A stretch of DNA of 64,000 nt from the NCBI GenBank assembly GCA_963846885.1, contig CAWJXS010000011.1, positions 1 through 64,000 on the forward strand. Reading direction: 5' to 3'. The translations under genes and the position numbers were made by a program. The notes beneath the pieces are model-generated. The model saw only the letters and a list, made by a program, of their open reading frames with translations. It was not told where the DNA came from and made no database searches. This DNA comes from RPQJ01 sp963846885 (GTDB lineage: Bacteria > Pseudomonadota > Gammaproteobacteria > Steroidobacterales > Steroidobacteraceae). Shown one piece after another: positions 19,301 through 31,700 of the stretch (position 1 is its first letter; each line of letters starts with the position of its first letter).

Positions 19301-21322
19301 TCACTCGCCCCGTCCGGCAAAAGCCATCATCCTGTCCATCTGCGCCTCCTGGCGCACGGTTGCGAGCCGGGCCTGCGCGTGCACGCGCCCGGCCGGCGTT
19401 GCGCGAGCCAGCGCAGCATGCGGGCCCAGGGCGCGCCGGCGTTCCCGCTCGGGCCAATGGCCGAGCATGCGCCGCGCTCGGCTGGCGAACCGATCGAACA
19501 GGTCGTCGTCGAGGCCACCAGCGCCTCGCAGGAGCCCGGGTCGCCCTGGCGCGCGCCGCGGCCGAACAGCTGGCGGTCGATGCGCCGCGACTCGTGGAAC
19601 TCGGTCAGGATCACGTGCAGGCCGCCGCGCTCGGCCACGCCGGCGCGAGCTTGATGTCGGTGCCGCGGCCGGCCATGTTGGTGGCCACGGTGACGCGGCC
19701 CGGGCTGCCCGGCCGCGGCGACGATCTCGGCCTCGTTCGCGTCCTGCTTGGCGTTGAGCACCACGTGCTCGATGCCGAGCTCGGTCGAGCGCGCGCCGAC
19801 AGCTGCCTCGGACTGCTGCCACCGAGCGGGTGCCGACCAGCACCGGGCGCCCGGCCGCGATCGTCGTCGCGACAGCGCCGTCGGCCACCGCGTCCCAGCG
19901 CTGCGTCGCCGGAGCGGAACATACGCGGCGGCGCCGATGCGCGCGCTGCACGGCCGGTGCGTCGGGATCGCGCACCACCGGCAGGCCGTAGACTGCCCAC
20001 GATCTCGCCGGCGACCTCGCTGGCGGTGCCGGTCATGCCGGCCAGCGCAGGTAGCGGCGGAAGAAGCGCTGGTAGGTGATGCGCGCGAGCGTCTCGCGCT
20101 GCGCCGGTGAGCTCGCAGCCCTCCTTGGCCTCGATCATCTGGTGCAGGCCGCGCTCCCAGGAGCGGTCGGCCATCACGCGGCCGGTGGACTCGTCGACGA
20201 TCTGCACCTTGCCGTCGCGCACGACGTAGTGCTCGGTCGCGCTGGAAGAGGTCGCAGCGCGCGACAGCGCCTGCACGCACAGCTGCTCGCGCTGGCGCTC
20301 CGAGCGCCAGACGCCGCCGAGCCCGTCGGCCAGCTCGCGCAGTCGATCGCGGCCGGCCTCGGTGAGCTCGACGCCGCGCGTCTGCGGCGTCGACACGAAA
20401 TCGCTGCTCGGCCTCGAGCTGCGGCGCCAGGCCAGCGCCGCGGCACAGCACCTCGCCGACCCCGGTCGTCGCGCTCGCCGCGAGATGATCAGCGGCGTGC
20501 GCGCCTCGTCGATGAGCACGCTGTCGGCCTCGTCGACGATCGCGAACGCAGGCCGCGCGACGAGCAGCGCCGCCGTGGCCCGGTCGCTCGCCGAGCACCG
20601 CGCTGCAGCCACGGCGCGGCGCAGCGACGCCGCCGCGCGCCGAGCGCGAGCTGCGTCGCGCAGGTAGTCGAAGACCAGTTCCTTGTTGGTGCAGTAGGTG
20701 ACGTCGCAGGCGTAGGCCTGGCGCCGCTCCGCCGGCGACTGTCCTGCCCTGCACGATGCGCCGACCGCAGGCCGAAGAACTGCGTAGAGCGGCCCCATCT
20801 CGGCGTCGCGCTGCGCGAGGTAGTCGTTGACGGTGATCACGTGCACCGGCTGGCCCGCCAGCGCCGCCGCGCACGGCGGCAAGGTCGGCGGTAAGGGTCT
20901 TGCCCTCGCCGGTCGCCATCTCGGCAACGCCGCCGGCAGCATCACCAGCCGCCAAGCAGCTGCGCCGCGTAGCGGCCGCAGTGCCGAGCTACGCGCTGCG
21001 CCGCCTCGCAGGCCAGCGCGAAAGCCTCCGACCAGGGCGTCCGGACTGGCAGCCGCGCCGCCGCACGCTGCGCGCGCCGACTCCGCCGCGCGCTGCGCGA
21101 CGCCGCGGCATCGCAGCGCTGCGAGCTCGCGCCGACGCAGTTCGACGCGTGCCACCAGCGGCTCGAGCCGCCGCCGTTCGGCATGCACGCCGGCAGGCGC
21201 AGCTCGCCGTAGCGCCGACCGAGCCACAGGTCGAATCGGTTCGGCGCGGCCGCAGCTCGGCGCCTCGGCCAGTAGCCGGCGCCGGCAGCGACGGTCGGAC
21301 AGCGGCGGCCAGGCTCAGACAT
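19301..21322 (-). CDS. SecA-like preprotein translocase ATPase (short paralogue); frameshifted
   Basis: About 674 codons, against about 850-900 for housekeeping SecA. Recognisable SecA motifs occur in order: AEMATGEGKTLTA (Walker A, near 20890-20925), HVITVNDYLAQRDAEM, TYCTNKELVFDYLRD, AIVDEADSVLIDEARTPLII (Walker B, near 20460-20545), AGMTGTASEV, HVVLNAKQDANEAEIVAAAG, TNMAGRGTDIKL and RQGDPGS. It ends soon afterwards (DRMMAFAGRGE) with no zinc-binding SEC-C tail. At least six frame changes interrupt it. The start ATG at 21322 overlaps the M50 stop by 8 bases. Its place among two HlyD proteins, an M50 protein and a giant RTX protein suggests a dedicated motor rather than the general SecA, which should lie elsewhere on the chromosome. 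Confidence 0.82.
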
Positions 21323-23471
21323 CGAGTTGCGACAGCAACAGCTGCCGCACGCGACGATAGGCCTGCAGCGCCAGCGGCTCGTGCGGTAGCTCGAAGCGCA
21401 CGTAGACGCACGGCTGCCGATCGCGTGTACAGGCACGTCGCCCAGCAGCTCGAGGTCGAACTGGAACACGCGCTCCAGCGTGCGCAGCCCTGCGGGTCGC
21501 GCGGGTCGAGGGCAAGTCGCCGCCGCCCTCCTGCGCCAGCGCCCGGCTGGGCAGCTGGTCCTGGCCGGCCGGCACCGCGCGCAGCAGCCGGCGCGGAAGG
21601 TGCGCTCGACGTGCGGCGCAGGCGCACCTGACACGCCGCGTGACGCCGTCGCGCACTCGCTCGATGTCCTGCTGCGGCACGACGATGCGCACCGTGCGAT
21701 TGCTCGCCCTGGCTCACGTAGCCGAGCAGCTCGCCCTTGCGCACGTGGCGGCCCGGCATGTCGGCCACGCGCGCCAGCTCGATCGCGCCCGGGCCACGGG
21801 TCACGACCTGTTGCCGCGCCAGCTCGTTCAGCAGCGCGCTCCAGCGCGGCGCGCTCGGCCTCCAGCGCGTCGCGCGCGACCGCGGCCTTCGACCCGGTCC
21901 GTGAACAGCACGCGCGCCAGCTCCGCCTCGCGCCTCGACGCGCGCCACCTGCACCTCGAGCTCGGTCTCGAGCTCCGGGTGGTGCAGCGTCAGCACGGTC
22001 TGGCCGCCGGCACCACCGCGCCCGGCGCGAGCCTCACCTGCGTCGACGAAGCCGCTCGATGCCGCGCGCGCAGCTGCGCCTCCTCGGGCAGCCAGACGAC
22101 GCCCTCCGTCATCACGCGGTTCGGCGCCGGCAGCAGGAACAGCACGACCAGCAACGCGGCGACGCCGCCGCCGGTGAGCGCCATGGCGCGATCGCGCCTC
22201 TGGCGCCAGCGACGCCGACGACATCACATGCTGCGCGCCCTTGACCAGCGGCCACAGCAGCCCCTGCACGAGCGCCCAGATCGCGAGCACCACGCCGATG
22301 AAGAAGAACCGGTTCGCGAGGAACAGCGCGATCGACACCATCACGAACAGGCGGTACGCACTCGAAGCGGCTGGTAGAGCGCGAACCAGGCCGCTCGCCT
22401 GGCGCCAGCAGCTGCGGCTGGCGCACCGTGGCACTCGAACAGCGTGCGATCGGACCACTCGGTGAGAACCGCTTCGAGCGCTGGCGCGAGGTTCGGGATC
22501 TCGAGCAGGTCGGCCAGGATGTAGTAGCCGTCGAAGCGCAGCAGCGGGTTGCCGTTGAAGACCAGCGTCGAGACGCCGGCGATCAGCATCACGTTGAAGC
22601 AGATCGCGCGCACCAGGCCGGGCTCGAGCAGCAGCCAGACGAACAACGCGAGCGCCGCGATCGCGGTCTCGACCAGCATGCCCGCGGCGCCGACCAGCGC
22701 CCGGTCCCACTTGCTGCGGAAGGCGTTGGCCGCGGTGCGTCGACATACGGCACCGGCGTGAACACGAGCAGCATGATGCCCATCTCGTGCACCTCGCCGC
22801 CGCGCGCCTTGGTGGCGAAGGCGTGCCCCATCTCGTGCAGTGCCTTGATCACGCGGGAACACGAGCCAGAGCACACAGGTTGCCGGGCTGCAGCACGCGG
22901 TCGGAGAGGTTCTCGGTGAGCTCGGGCCAGTGCAGCGCGGCGCAGCACAGCGCCGGCACCACCAGCAGCCAGCCACAGCAGCGCCGCCGGCCAGCGCCAC
23001 AGCGCCCGCACCAGCGCCGATGCGGCGCTCGAGGAAGCGCTCCGGGTCCCACAGCGGGAATGCGCATGGCCAGCGGGCTGCCGAGCGGCGTCAGCAGCTT
23101 GCTGCGCCGCTCCTTGTCGCGCGCGCTCGAACAGCTCGCCGCGTGTCGGGCGGGATGTCGCACTGGATCACGTCGGCGGCGTGCAGCTGGCCCACGCAGC
23201 CGGATCAGCTCGTCCTGGGTCGGCGCGTCGTCGCCGAGCCGCTCGAGTGCGGCGCTCCAGATCTCGTCGAGCGTGCGCGCGCCGTCCATCCGCGCCAGCA
23301 GATAGTAGGTCTGCGGCGTGAAGCGGTGCACGCGCCCGGTGACGACGTCCTGCAGCACGTACCAGGACTCGCCGCGGTAGCGGTGCCGGCTGATGCGCGC
23401 GACGTTCGAGCAGCCGCGGCCGCAGGCCCGGCGACGCGGTACCAGAGGTTGCTGAACGGCGCTTCGCTCAT
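21315..23471 (-). CDS. PqqD-like / M50 site-2-protease-like / HlyD-like membrane protein; frameshifted
   Basis: About 719 codons. The N-terminal part (YVLQDVVTGRVHRFTPQTYYLL ARMDG) resembles PqqD-like peptide-binding domains. A multi-pass membrane domain follows, with the zinc motif HEMGH (22823-22837, within VIKALHEMGHAFATKARGG) and a second metal site NPLLRFDGYYILADLLEIPNL near 22500-22560, as in M50 intramembrane peptidases. The C-terminal half reads like an HlyD adaptor (VMTEGVVWLPEEAQLRA, LTLHHPELETELEVQVA, RVADMPGRHVRKGELLGYVSQG). Proteins of this mix are known beside secretion loci in several phyla, but their substrates are mostly unknown. Frequent frame changes prevent an exact sequence. 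It starts 17 bases after the GAF/HlyD stop and overlaps the SecA-like gene. Confidence 0.75.
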
Positions 23472-23487
23472 GTCGGCTGGCCTGCGC

Positions 23488-25334
23488 TCAGGGCAGCCAG
23501 CGCCAGAGCGCGAGGCGCAGCCAGTCGGTGAAGCCGTGCGTCCAGACCCAGAGGAGGAGCGCTCGCCGACCGCGATCTTGCCGACGCCCTCCATGCCGGG
23601 GCGCAGGTCGGCGGCGGTTCCGTCGACCTCGGCCTCGACGCGGAACACATTGCGGCCGTCCTGCTGCTCTGAGATCGCCGTGACGTTGCCGACCTTGAAC
23701 GGATCGGCTCGCCCGGGCGGCCGGTGAGCACCATGCGCGCCGGTCTGCCCGACCTGCACGTAGGCGATGTCGCGCTCGTCCACCTGGATCACCACGCGGT
23801 AGGCGTCGAGCGGCGCGATCTCGAACAGCATCTCGCCCGACTCGACCGGCGAGCCGAGCCGCTGCGACAGGTCGCCGGTGACGACCAGGCCGGCGATCGG
23901 CGCGGTGATGCGCGAGCGCGCGAGCTTCTCCTCGACCAGCGCGAGCTGCGCCTGCGCCTGGCGCATCTGCGCAGCGAGGATCACGGCCTCGGCGCGCTCG
24001 CGGCGCGCCAGCGCGTCGCGATATTTCTGCGCGGCCTGCTCGTGCTCGGCGATCCAGCGCGCGCGCTCGAGCACGAGGTCGCGGTCGTCGAGCGCGGCGA
24101 GCACGCTCGCCCGCCTGCACCGTCTGGCCAGCGCGCACGTCTGCGCTGGCCACGTAGCCCTCGAACGGCGCGACGGCGGCGCGCTGCACGGCTCCCTCGA
24201 CCACGGCGCGCGCCGTGACGCGGAACTCCTGCTCGGCAAATGCGAGCACGGCGAGCAGAACGAGCGCGGCAGACGTGACGAACTTGAACGTGCCGTGGCC
24301 GCGTTCGGTGAGCTGGCCCAGGTCGATCTGACGAGATCCGCGCCGCGGCCGGCGAACCAGCGCTCGAGCTCGAGCTTGTCCTCGAGCACCGGGCCCGTCA
24401 GCAGCGCGACGGCCTCTACCAGCTGCGCCTGCCGCTCGTCGATCGGGCCATGCGACATCCGCATGCTCGACCGTGAGCACGCCGATCGGTCCGTCGCGGC
24501 CGGGCAGCAGCGCCGAGAATACCGAGGCGAGCTTGCCGTCGCCGCGGTGCTCTTCGTGGGCGACGTTGACCCGAAACGCGCCCGCCTCGGGCAGCGGCGC
24601 CGCCACCGACTCGGCCTGGTCGAGCGCTTCTTCCATCAGGTTCTCGACCGCCGCCACGGCCTGCGTGCGCGCGTCGAACGACGCCGTGCTCGAGATCGCC
24701 CGCAGCTTGATGCGTCCGCCTGGGCGATGCCGATGAGCGTGCGCTGGGCGCCGAGCCGCTGCGCCACCTCGTTGACGAGTGCGATCATGGCGCCCTGCGC
24801 GTTGGCCTGCTCGCCGACGATGGCGATGGCATCGTTGGCGACGCGCGCGCGGTCGAGCGACGCGGCGAGCGCGTCGGCCTCCTCGCGGCTGACGCGGCTC
24901 TGCAGCCAGCCTGCGCCCCAGTGCAGGGCCTGCATCGCCCGCTGCAGCTGATCGTCCTACTCGACGTTGAGGTCCACGACCGCGACGGCGGCCATGGCGC
25001 CGTCGCTGGTGCCGAGCGGATAGGCGATGAAGACACGGCCCTGCACCTCGGCGACGGAGGAACAGGCCGCGCTGCTCGCTCAGCGCCTGGCGTGCCGCCG
25101 GGGCAAGATGAGTGACGTCTTGGGTGAGGCTCGGCCAGACCGCGACCGGCGCGAAGCTCGCGTCGTCCTGGCGCCAGAGCACGAGGCCGGCCCGCGCGTC
25201 GAGCGACCGGCACTGCAGCGCCAGCCACGACTGGCCTAGCTGCGAGAGGCCCGCGGCTGTGGTGAGTCCCGCCCAGAGGGCGCTGCCGTCTCGGGAATCC
25301 CGGGCAGGCTGACGACGGAACTCTCGGCTTGCAT
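23488..25334 (-). CDS. GAF-domain HlyD-type adaptor; frameshifted
   Basis: About 615 codons; ATG 25334 is the likely start. The N-terminal half is GAF-like, cytoplasmic (ALQCRSLDARAGLVLWRQDD, then MIALVNEVAQRLGAQRTLIGI and PIGVLTVEHAD). A membrane segment (FVTSAALVLLAVLAFAEQEF) is followed by an HlyD-like periplasmic part: VVEGAVQRAAVAPFEGYVAS, a coiled coil with RDALARRERAEAVILAAQMRQ, the lipoyl return SRITAPIAGLVVTGDLSQRL, and VGKIAVGE. It ends with a second hydrophobic stretch (HGFTDWLRLALWRWLP). Frame changes near 25280, 24720, 24460, 24330, 24110 and 23720 interrupt it. The GAF part could sense a small ligand and gate export; that role is inference. Confidence 0.72.
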
Positions 25335-25411
25335 CAGACCGTCCGGGGGACTCGCGCGCTGCAGACCGCGGCCCGCGGCGGCGCGGGGCACGCCGCTCTG
25401 GCGCTCCAGGT

Positions 25412-25709
25412 TCAGGTCAGCGCGCCGTAGCGGCTCTCGTACTCCTGCAGCAGCTTGGTCAGCATGCTGCTCAGCCGCTTGGCGGCGAACGGGCTCAGGA
25501 TCACGCGGTGCAGCAGCTCGACGTCCATCGCCTTCTGGCCCAGGTCCCAGTTCTGGTTGATGCCGAAGTTCAGGACGACTTCCTCACGCGTGCTGGTCAC
25601 GTTCGCGACGTTGCAGTACGAGCTCTTGAGCTGGCTCATGTCCAGCTTCACCTGGGGTTGCGCTTTCTTGTGCGGCCGTCTCCGCCGTCTTCGTTGCCTC
25701 ATCAGCCAT
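25412..25709 (-). CDS. DUF3467 protein, downstream copy; one frameshift
   Basis: About 99 residues. ATG 25709 has a strong GGAGGAAG ribosome site and begins MADEATKTAETAAQE. The frame shifts near 25663, and the conserved DUF3467 core follows: SSYCNVANVTSTREEVVLNF, FGINQNWD, VILSPFAAKRL and a final YESRYGALT. It closely resembles the copy at 41522-41836. DUF3467 has no assigned function. It starts 25 bases after the giant gene's stop, so it is very probably co-transcribed. A chaperone-like or regulatory role in export of the giant is only an inference from position. Confidence 0.82.
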
Positions 25710-25734
25710 GTCGTCTTCCTCCATCGTTGCCAGA

Positions 25735-28700
25735 TTACAGTCGGACCCGCAGCGTCGCATTCGGGTTCTGGGCGGTGCGTCCGCCCAAGTTGCGCACGAA
25801 ATCCTCCTGCCAGGCTGGCCGCGACTCTTGACCAGACTCTCCTTGGCCGCCCGCTTGGCCGACCTTTGCCTACCAGTCGATCTGCCAGCTCTTGGCCGCG
25901 TCAAGCCGGTCGAGGTCTTCGCTGGTGGACAGACTGGACGTCGATCGGCCGCGGTTTGGTGGATGCCTCGTGGTGGTCGGCGTCGAACTGGAGCGCTGCG
26001 GCCGAACCTCAGATCATCCGTCGCGAACCCGAAGCTGTCGAAGGAGGCGCTGCCGCCTCGTGCAAAGATGCCCACTGCGCCGTCGACGACGGTGGAGTTG
26101 AACGCCGTGCTCAGTACCGCCTGGCCGCTCGAGCGTCACGTTGACCGTCGAGCCCTTCAGCGTCACGCCCAGCGCGTAGTCGGTGCCCGCCGACAGCGTG
26201 CGCGACACCGCCGCATCGACCACCCAGCCGCCCTTGGCCGTGTAGTGGCCGATCAGCACCTGCTGGGTCGCGACCGACACGGCCGCCCACTTGAAGTCGG
26301 TGGGCGAGTACATGTCGAACACGATGCCGCCCGTCGCTGCAGTCCGCACGACCGTGTTGAGCTGCAGCATCGAGTTCACACCCACACGCGATGTCGTTGC
26401 CGGCGAGCGCGAACGGCGCACCGGCCGCCGGAGTGCCGACGTAGCGGCCGCCCTGAATACCCCAGCTGCCGCCGCCCATTGCCGGTCAGCAGCGTCGGTG
26501 CCGTGCCGGTGAACGCGTCGTTTGCCGAGTACGTGATCGCCGGCGGGATGATCTGCACGCGCACGTTGTCGATACGGGCGCGGGCGTTGTCGCCGCCGAG
26601 GCCGACCATGCCGTCGCGGATGCTGTACGTGAACCCGTCCGCATCCTGGCGCGGCGTGAACGCGTAGCTCAGCGACTGCTTGCCGTTCGAGACCGCCGTG
26701 ACCGCATTGCCGTTGACCGCGAGCAGCAGGTTGTAGTCGGTGTCCTGCTTGACCAGCGCGTTGATGCTCGCCAGCACCTGCCAGCCGGTCGCCGTGCGCT
26801 GGCCCGATCTCGAGCTTGTTGGTCGAGACGTTGATGCCGGCGAACTTGAAGTCGGTCGGCGCTCACGTAGTCGAAGATCGATGTAGGCGTTGGCCTTCCA
26901 GCCGCCGGTCGGCTTGACGGCGTTGATCGTCGCCGGCATCTCGAAGTAGGTCGGCAGTACCGCGTCGACGTTGAACAGGCTGAGCGCGTCCGTCGTGCCG
27001 CTGCTCGACAGCGGCGACACCTCGTAGCGGCCGTTGGTGACGCGCCAGCTGCCGCTGACTCGGCGACGAAGCCCTGCGCCTGGCCGTCGTTGAAGTCGGC
27101 CGAGCGCAGCACGTCGCGCTTGCCGCCCGGGATGTTGCCCGCCTGCGGATCGGCCGGCGCGCCGGTCTGGTCCTGCCAGGCGAAGTCCTTCTGCAGCACC
27201 AGGCCCAGCTCGCCGTCCGGCTCGCCGTTGCGCAGCGGATCGCCGCCGGTGTCGGCGCACGGGTCGGGTCGGCGCCGTCGCTGGCGCGACAGCGCGTAGA
27301 GGAACTCCGGCAGCTGCGGCTGCAGCGTGCGGCTGACCGTGGCCATGCCGAACGGCGCGAACGGCACGAGGTAGCTGTTGAACTCGCCGACCCAGTCGAT
27401 CAGGCGGTCGCCGCCGGTGTTGCCGATCAGCACGTCGCGGCCGGCGCCGCCGTAGGCGCGGTCCTCGTAGGTCGGGTGCGTGTCGGGCTGGTCGTTGAGG
27501 CCGCCGTTGGTGCCGTGGTCGTCGTCGGCGTTCAGCAGGTCGTTGCCCCAGCCGCCGTAGATGTTGTCGCGGCCGGTGCCGCCGACCAGCCAGTCGTTGC
27601 CGGGTCGCCGAAGATGCGCGTCGTCGCCGTCGTCGTTGACCGGCGGGTAGCTGCTCGGTCTGCTGGCCGGTTGGCTTCGGCACCGTGCCGCCGGGCGGAG
27701 CACGCCTTCGGCCTCGGTCGAAGTTGAGGAGGAACTCGTAGCCGCCGGCGCCGTCCTGTCGCCCGACCAGCCGTCCGTCGCGCTGAGCAGGATCTTCCGC
27801 CGCGGGTCGTACTCGTCGTAGAGGCGCGAACTCGCCGGCGCGGCGCGGTTGTCGAGGTGCTGGCCGTCGACGTCGTCCGGGTTGAAGCGCAGCACGTCGC
27901 CCGGGTTGATGGTCGACGGCATTGCCAGCGTACCGTCGCTCGGCCGCGCGAGCCGAGGCAGCCAGCCGAAGCACGCCGGCTTGCCGTCGTAGACCGGCAC
28001 GTAGGACTCGGTCAGCGCCTCGGCGCCGGAGATCGCGTCGTCGCCCGAGCCGCCGTGCAGCCAGTCGCTGCCCAGGCCGCCGAAGATGATGTCGTCGGCG
28101 AACGGCGACGTCGCCCGTGATTGTGCCGGCCGTACTCGTCGTCGATCGCCGTCCAGCCGGGTCGAAGCTGAACGGCGTGAGGTCGACCGTCTTCTTCAGC
28201 TCGCCGGCGACGTTGATGATCGCCGTCTGGATGTCGCCCGGCGTGGAGATGAACTCGTTCGAGCACGTTGCCGTTGATGTTCTTGCGGCTCGGGGTCGTT
28301 AGCCAGCAGGCCGGCGACGCCGTACAAGCGGCTCGCCAGTCGGTGCTGTTGCGGCTGGTGAAGATGCGGCCGTCGTCGCCGAGGACGCCGTCCTGGCCGG
28401 TGCCGCCGGAGATCCAGTCGTTGCCGTAGCCGCCGATGATGTCGTCGTCCTGGCCGTCGCCGAACAGCACGTCGTTGCCCGTCATGCCGTAGATGAAGTC
28501 GTCGCCGGACTCGCCGTGGATCTGGTCGGCCGCGCCGTTGTCGGCCGGCTGGTCGGCGTCTGGCCGCGCCGTTGCGTACTCGCCGCCGTCGTAGTCCGGG
28601 CCGCCGAGCGTGTAGTCGAGCTGCTTGCATCGCCCGCGGGACGATCGGATCGGCGTCGCGCCGTAGTTGTCGTAGTTGAAGGTCAGGAACTGCGTCGCGC

Positions 28701-31700
28701 CGTCGCTGCTCACGAGCCGGTAGACGTGGCGTTGTCGCCCATGATGTAGTCGGCGTCGCGGGCGTTGCCATCGGCGTCGTCGTGATGACCGTCGATCGTC
28801 GCGTCCAGCGTCGCGTCGCCGATGTCGTTGCGGCCGATGTCGATGCCCGCGCCGCCGAAGATCGTGTCGGTGCCGTCCGGGCGCATCGTCGTCGGCTCGT
28901 CAGCCCGAACAGGGCCGAGCTGCCGCCGATCATGTCGTCCTGGCCGAGGCCGCCGTACATCAGGTCGTTGCCGCCGTTGCCTTCCATGTAGTCGTCGCCG
29001 TCGGTAGCGCGCTCGGGGACGTTGAAGACAGGGTCCCGTCGCGTGCGGGGTTCGAGCCGGTGTCGGTCATCGTCGACGTTCTGCGCGCGATGACCGGGTC
29101 GCCACAGGCGCCGCATCGACGATCTCGCCGTCGCCCTGCATCAGGTCGTTGCCGAGCTCGCCGAACATCGTGTCGCTGTCGGCGCCGCCCGCCATCACGT
29201 CGCTTGCCGAAGCGGCCCTGCGGGTCGGCCTGCACGTCGTCGGAGTGGTCGAGCAGCGTGATGTCGCGGCCGACCGCGTCCGGCCGGGTCGCTCTGCCAG
29301 TCGCCGTCACGTTGGCGGTGATCGTGTCGCTCGGTCGTCGTGTAGATCGCTCGCCGCGGTCGAGCGCGCGGAAGCGCGGGCTCGAGGTCGTCGCCGCGGC
29401 GCCAGATGATGGCGTTGTCGCCGGCCATGCGCGTCGTCGCCGCTGCCGCCGTCCATCAGGTCGTTGCACGCGATCTCGGCCGGGATCGACGGCAGCTGCG
29501 CATCGATCGCCGGCGCGGCCAGTTCGTCGCAGCCGCCGGAGACGTTGTGGCCGCCGATCATGTCGTCGTCGCCGCTGCCGCCCCACATGCGGTCGTCGCC
29601 CTGCTGGCCGAGCATGATGTCGTCGCCTTCCTCGCCCCACATCCGGTCGCCCTCGCCGCCGGCGGCGTCGCCGATGTCGATGGCGAAGAAGTTGCGCGAG
29701 TTGAAGGCACGACGAGTTGCCTCGGCCATGAAGCGTGCTGAACTGCGGGTAGAGCCGGCCGTGGTCGCCGAACAGCAGGTCGCTGGTTGGCCTGTCGCCG
29801 TCTCGGTTCTCGTTGCCGTCGTCGCCGTAGATCGTGTCGGCATCGGTGCCGCCGAAGACCACGTCGCTGCCCTCGTCGCCGTAGATCAGGTCGCGGCCGC
29901 CGTTGGTCGGCTGCTCGGTGGTGATCAGGTCGAGCGTGTCGAGGTCGGTGTCCGCGCGCCGGCGCACGTACTTGCGCACAGGTCGGCATTGTTCGCCGGC
30001 GATGTCGATGCCCGGTGATCTCGTCGAGCCGGCCGGTCGACAGCCACTCGAACGCGCCGTTGTCGCCGAGGATGATGTCGTTGCCGTCGTCGGCGTTGGT
30101 CGTCGGCGTTCGGCGCCTCGCGGTCGCCGTAGAGCGTGTCGCCCTGCGACGCCGCCGGCGATGATGTCGCCGCTCGGCGTTGCCGGAGATCGTGTCCGAT
30201 GCCGCCGTATCCGGGTTCGTCCTCGTCGGTGGTGCGCGATAGTCTTGACCGCCGCGCCGAGCACGACTTGAGATCGCCGCCGCTGGCGCCGTCGAGCGGC
30301 AACCAGGAAGATGTCGGCGTTGTCGCCGAGCAGGATGTCGCCCGACGTCCGCCGCCGCGCGGCGTCGGCGTCGTCGCCGTAGATCGTGTCGCCGCCCGTG
30401 CCGCCGATGGCGACGTCCAGCGCCCTTGTGCCGGAGATACGTCGGTGCCGCCGAGCCCGTCCTCGTTGGAGCGGATCAGGTCGAGCGTGTTGCGGTCGGC
30501 GTCGAGCATCGAGCGTGAAGTCGAGCAGGCCGTTGTCGCCGAGCAGGATGTCGTCGCCGTCGTTGGCGATCGTCGTCGCGTTCGGCGCGGCCGGTCGCCG
30601 TAGAGCGTGTCGATCGCCGCCGTTGTTCACGCCGCCGAGCATGATGTCGTTGCCGGCGTTGCCCGACATGGTGTCGGCGCCGCCGTAGTGGTCTTCGACG
30701 TGTCGGTCGTCGTGATCAGGTCGACCGCCGTGCCGGCCGGTCATCGCCGCCACCTGCACGATCAGCCGTCCGACCGTGCCGATCAGGTAGATGTCGGCGT
30801 TGTCGCCGAGCATGATGTCCTCGCCGTCGTCGCGCCGCTGCGAGCCGTGGCATCGTCGCCATACATCGTCGTCGCCGCCCGTGCCGCCGATCAGGACGTC
30901 GTGCCCGGCGTTGCCGGAGACGATGTCGATGCCGCCGAGGCTGTCGCGGTACGAGCGGATCAGGTCGAGCGTGTCGAGGTCGCCGTCGCGCGTCGAAGAT
31001 CGAGCTCGCCCTGGTCGCCGAGCAGGATGTCGTCGCCGTCGTCGCCGTACAGGTAGTCGGAGCTGGTGTTCAGTCCGCCGAAGATGACGTCGTTGCCGTA
31101 GTTGCCACGGATGACGTCCGAGCGGCCCGAGTCGCCGACGACGTCGGTCGTGCGGATCTCTTGATGCGGTTCTCGCGTCGCTGGTGTCGAAGAGGATTTC
31201 GCCGTTGTCGCCGAGGATGACGTCGTTGTCCGGCGACCCGGCGAGCGGCTGCGTGCTCGCCGGCCGGCTCCGGCGGCATTCAGGAAGCCGTAGAGGGTGT
31301 CCTCGTGGCCGCCGCCGAACATGTAGTCGCCGCCGTCGTTGCCGGTGACTGCGTCGTTGCCGTCGAGCGCGTCCGAGACCGCGTGCAGCGCGATCGACGC
31401 GCCGGCCCGTGAGCTCGATGCGGCCGCCGTCGCCGATCAGGATGTCCTTGCCGCTCGGCCGCGGGCCGATGAAGCGGCACGGCGCGCCCGGATTGAAGTC
31501 GCCGAAGATCGTGTCGAGCAGGCCGCCGCCGCCGAAGACGATGTCGTCGCCGTCGCCGCCGATGATGGTGTCGGAGCCGTCGCTCGCGAGCGGCTTGCGT
31601 CACGATCAGGTCCATCGAGGTGGCGATGCCGTCGCCCGTCGTAGCCGCCGAGCAGCGCCATGTCGCCGTCGCCGATCAGCTGGTCGCCACCGAGGAAGCG

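Noticed and set aside
18351..25334. Classical type I (HlyBD-TolC) secretion operon
   Set aside because: HlyD-like genes are present, but no ABC transporter ATPase with its membrane domain and no outer-membrane factor could be found in the block.
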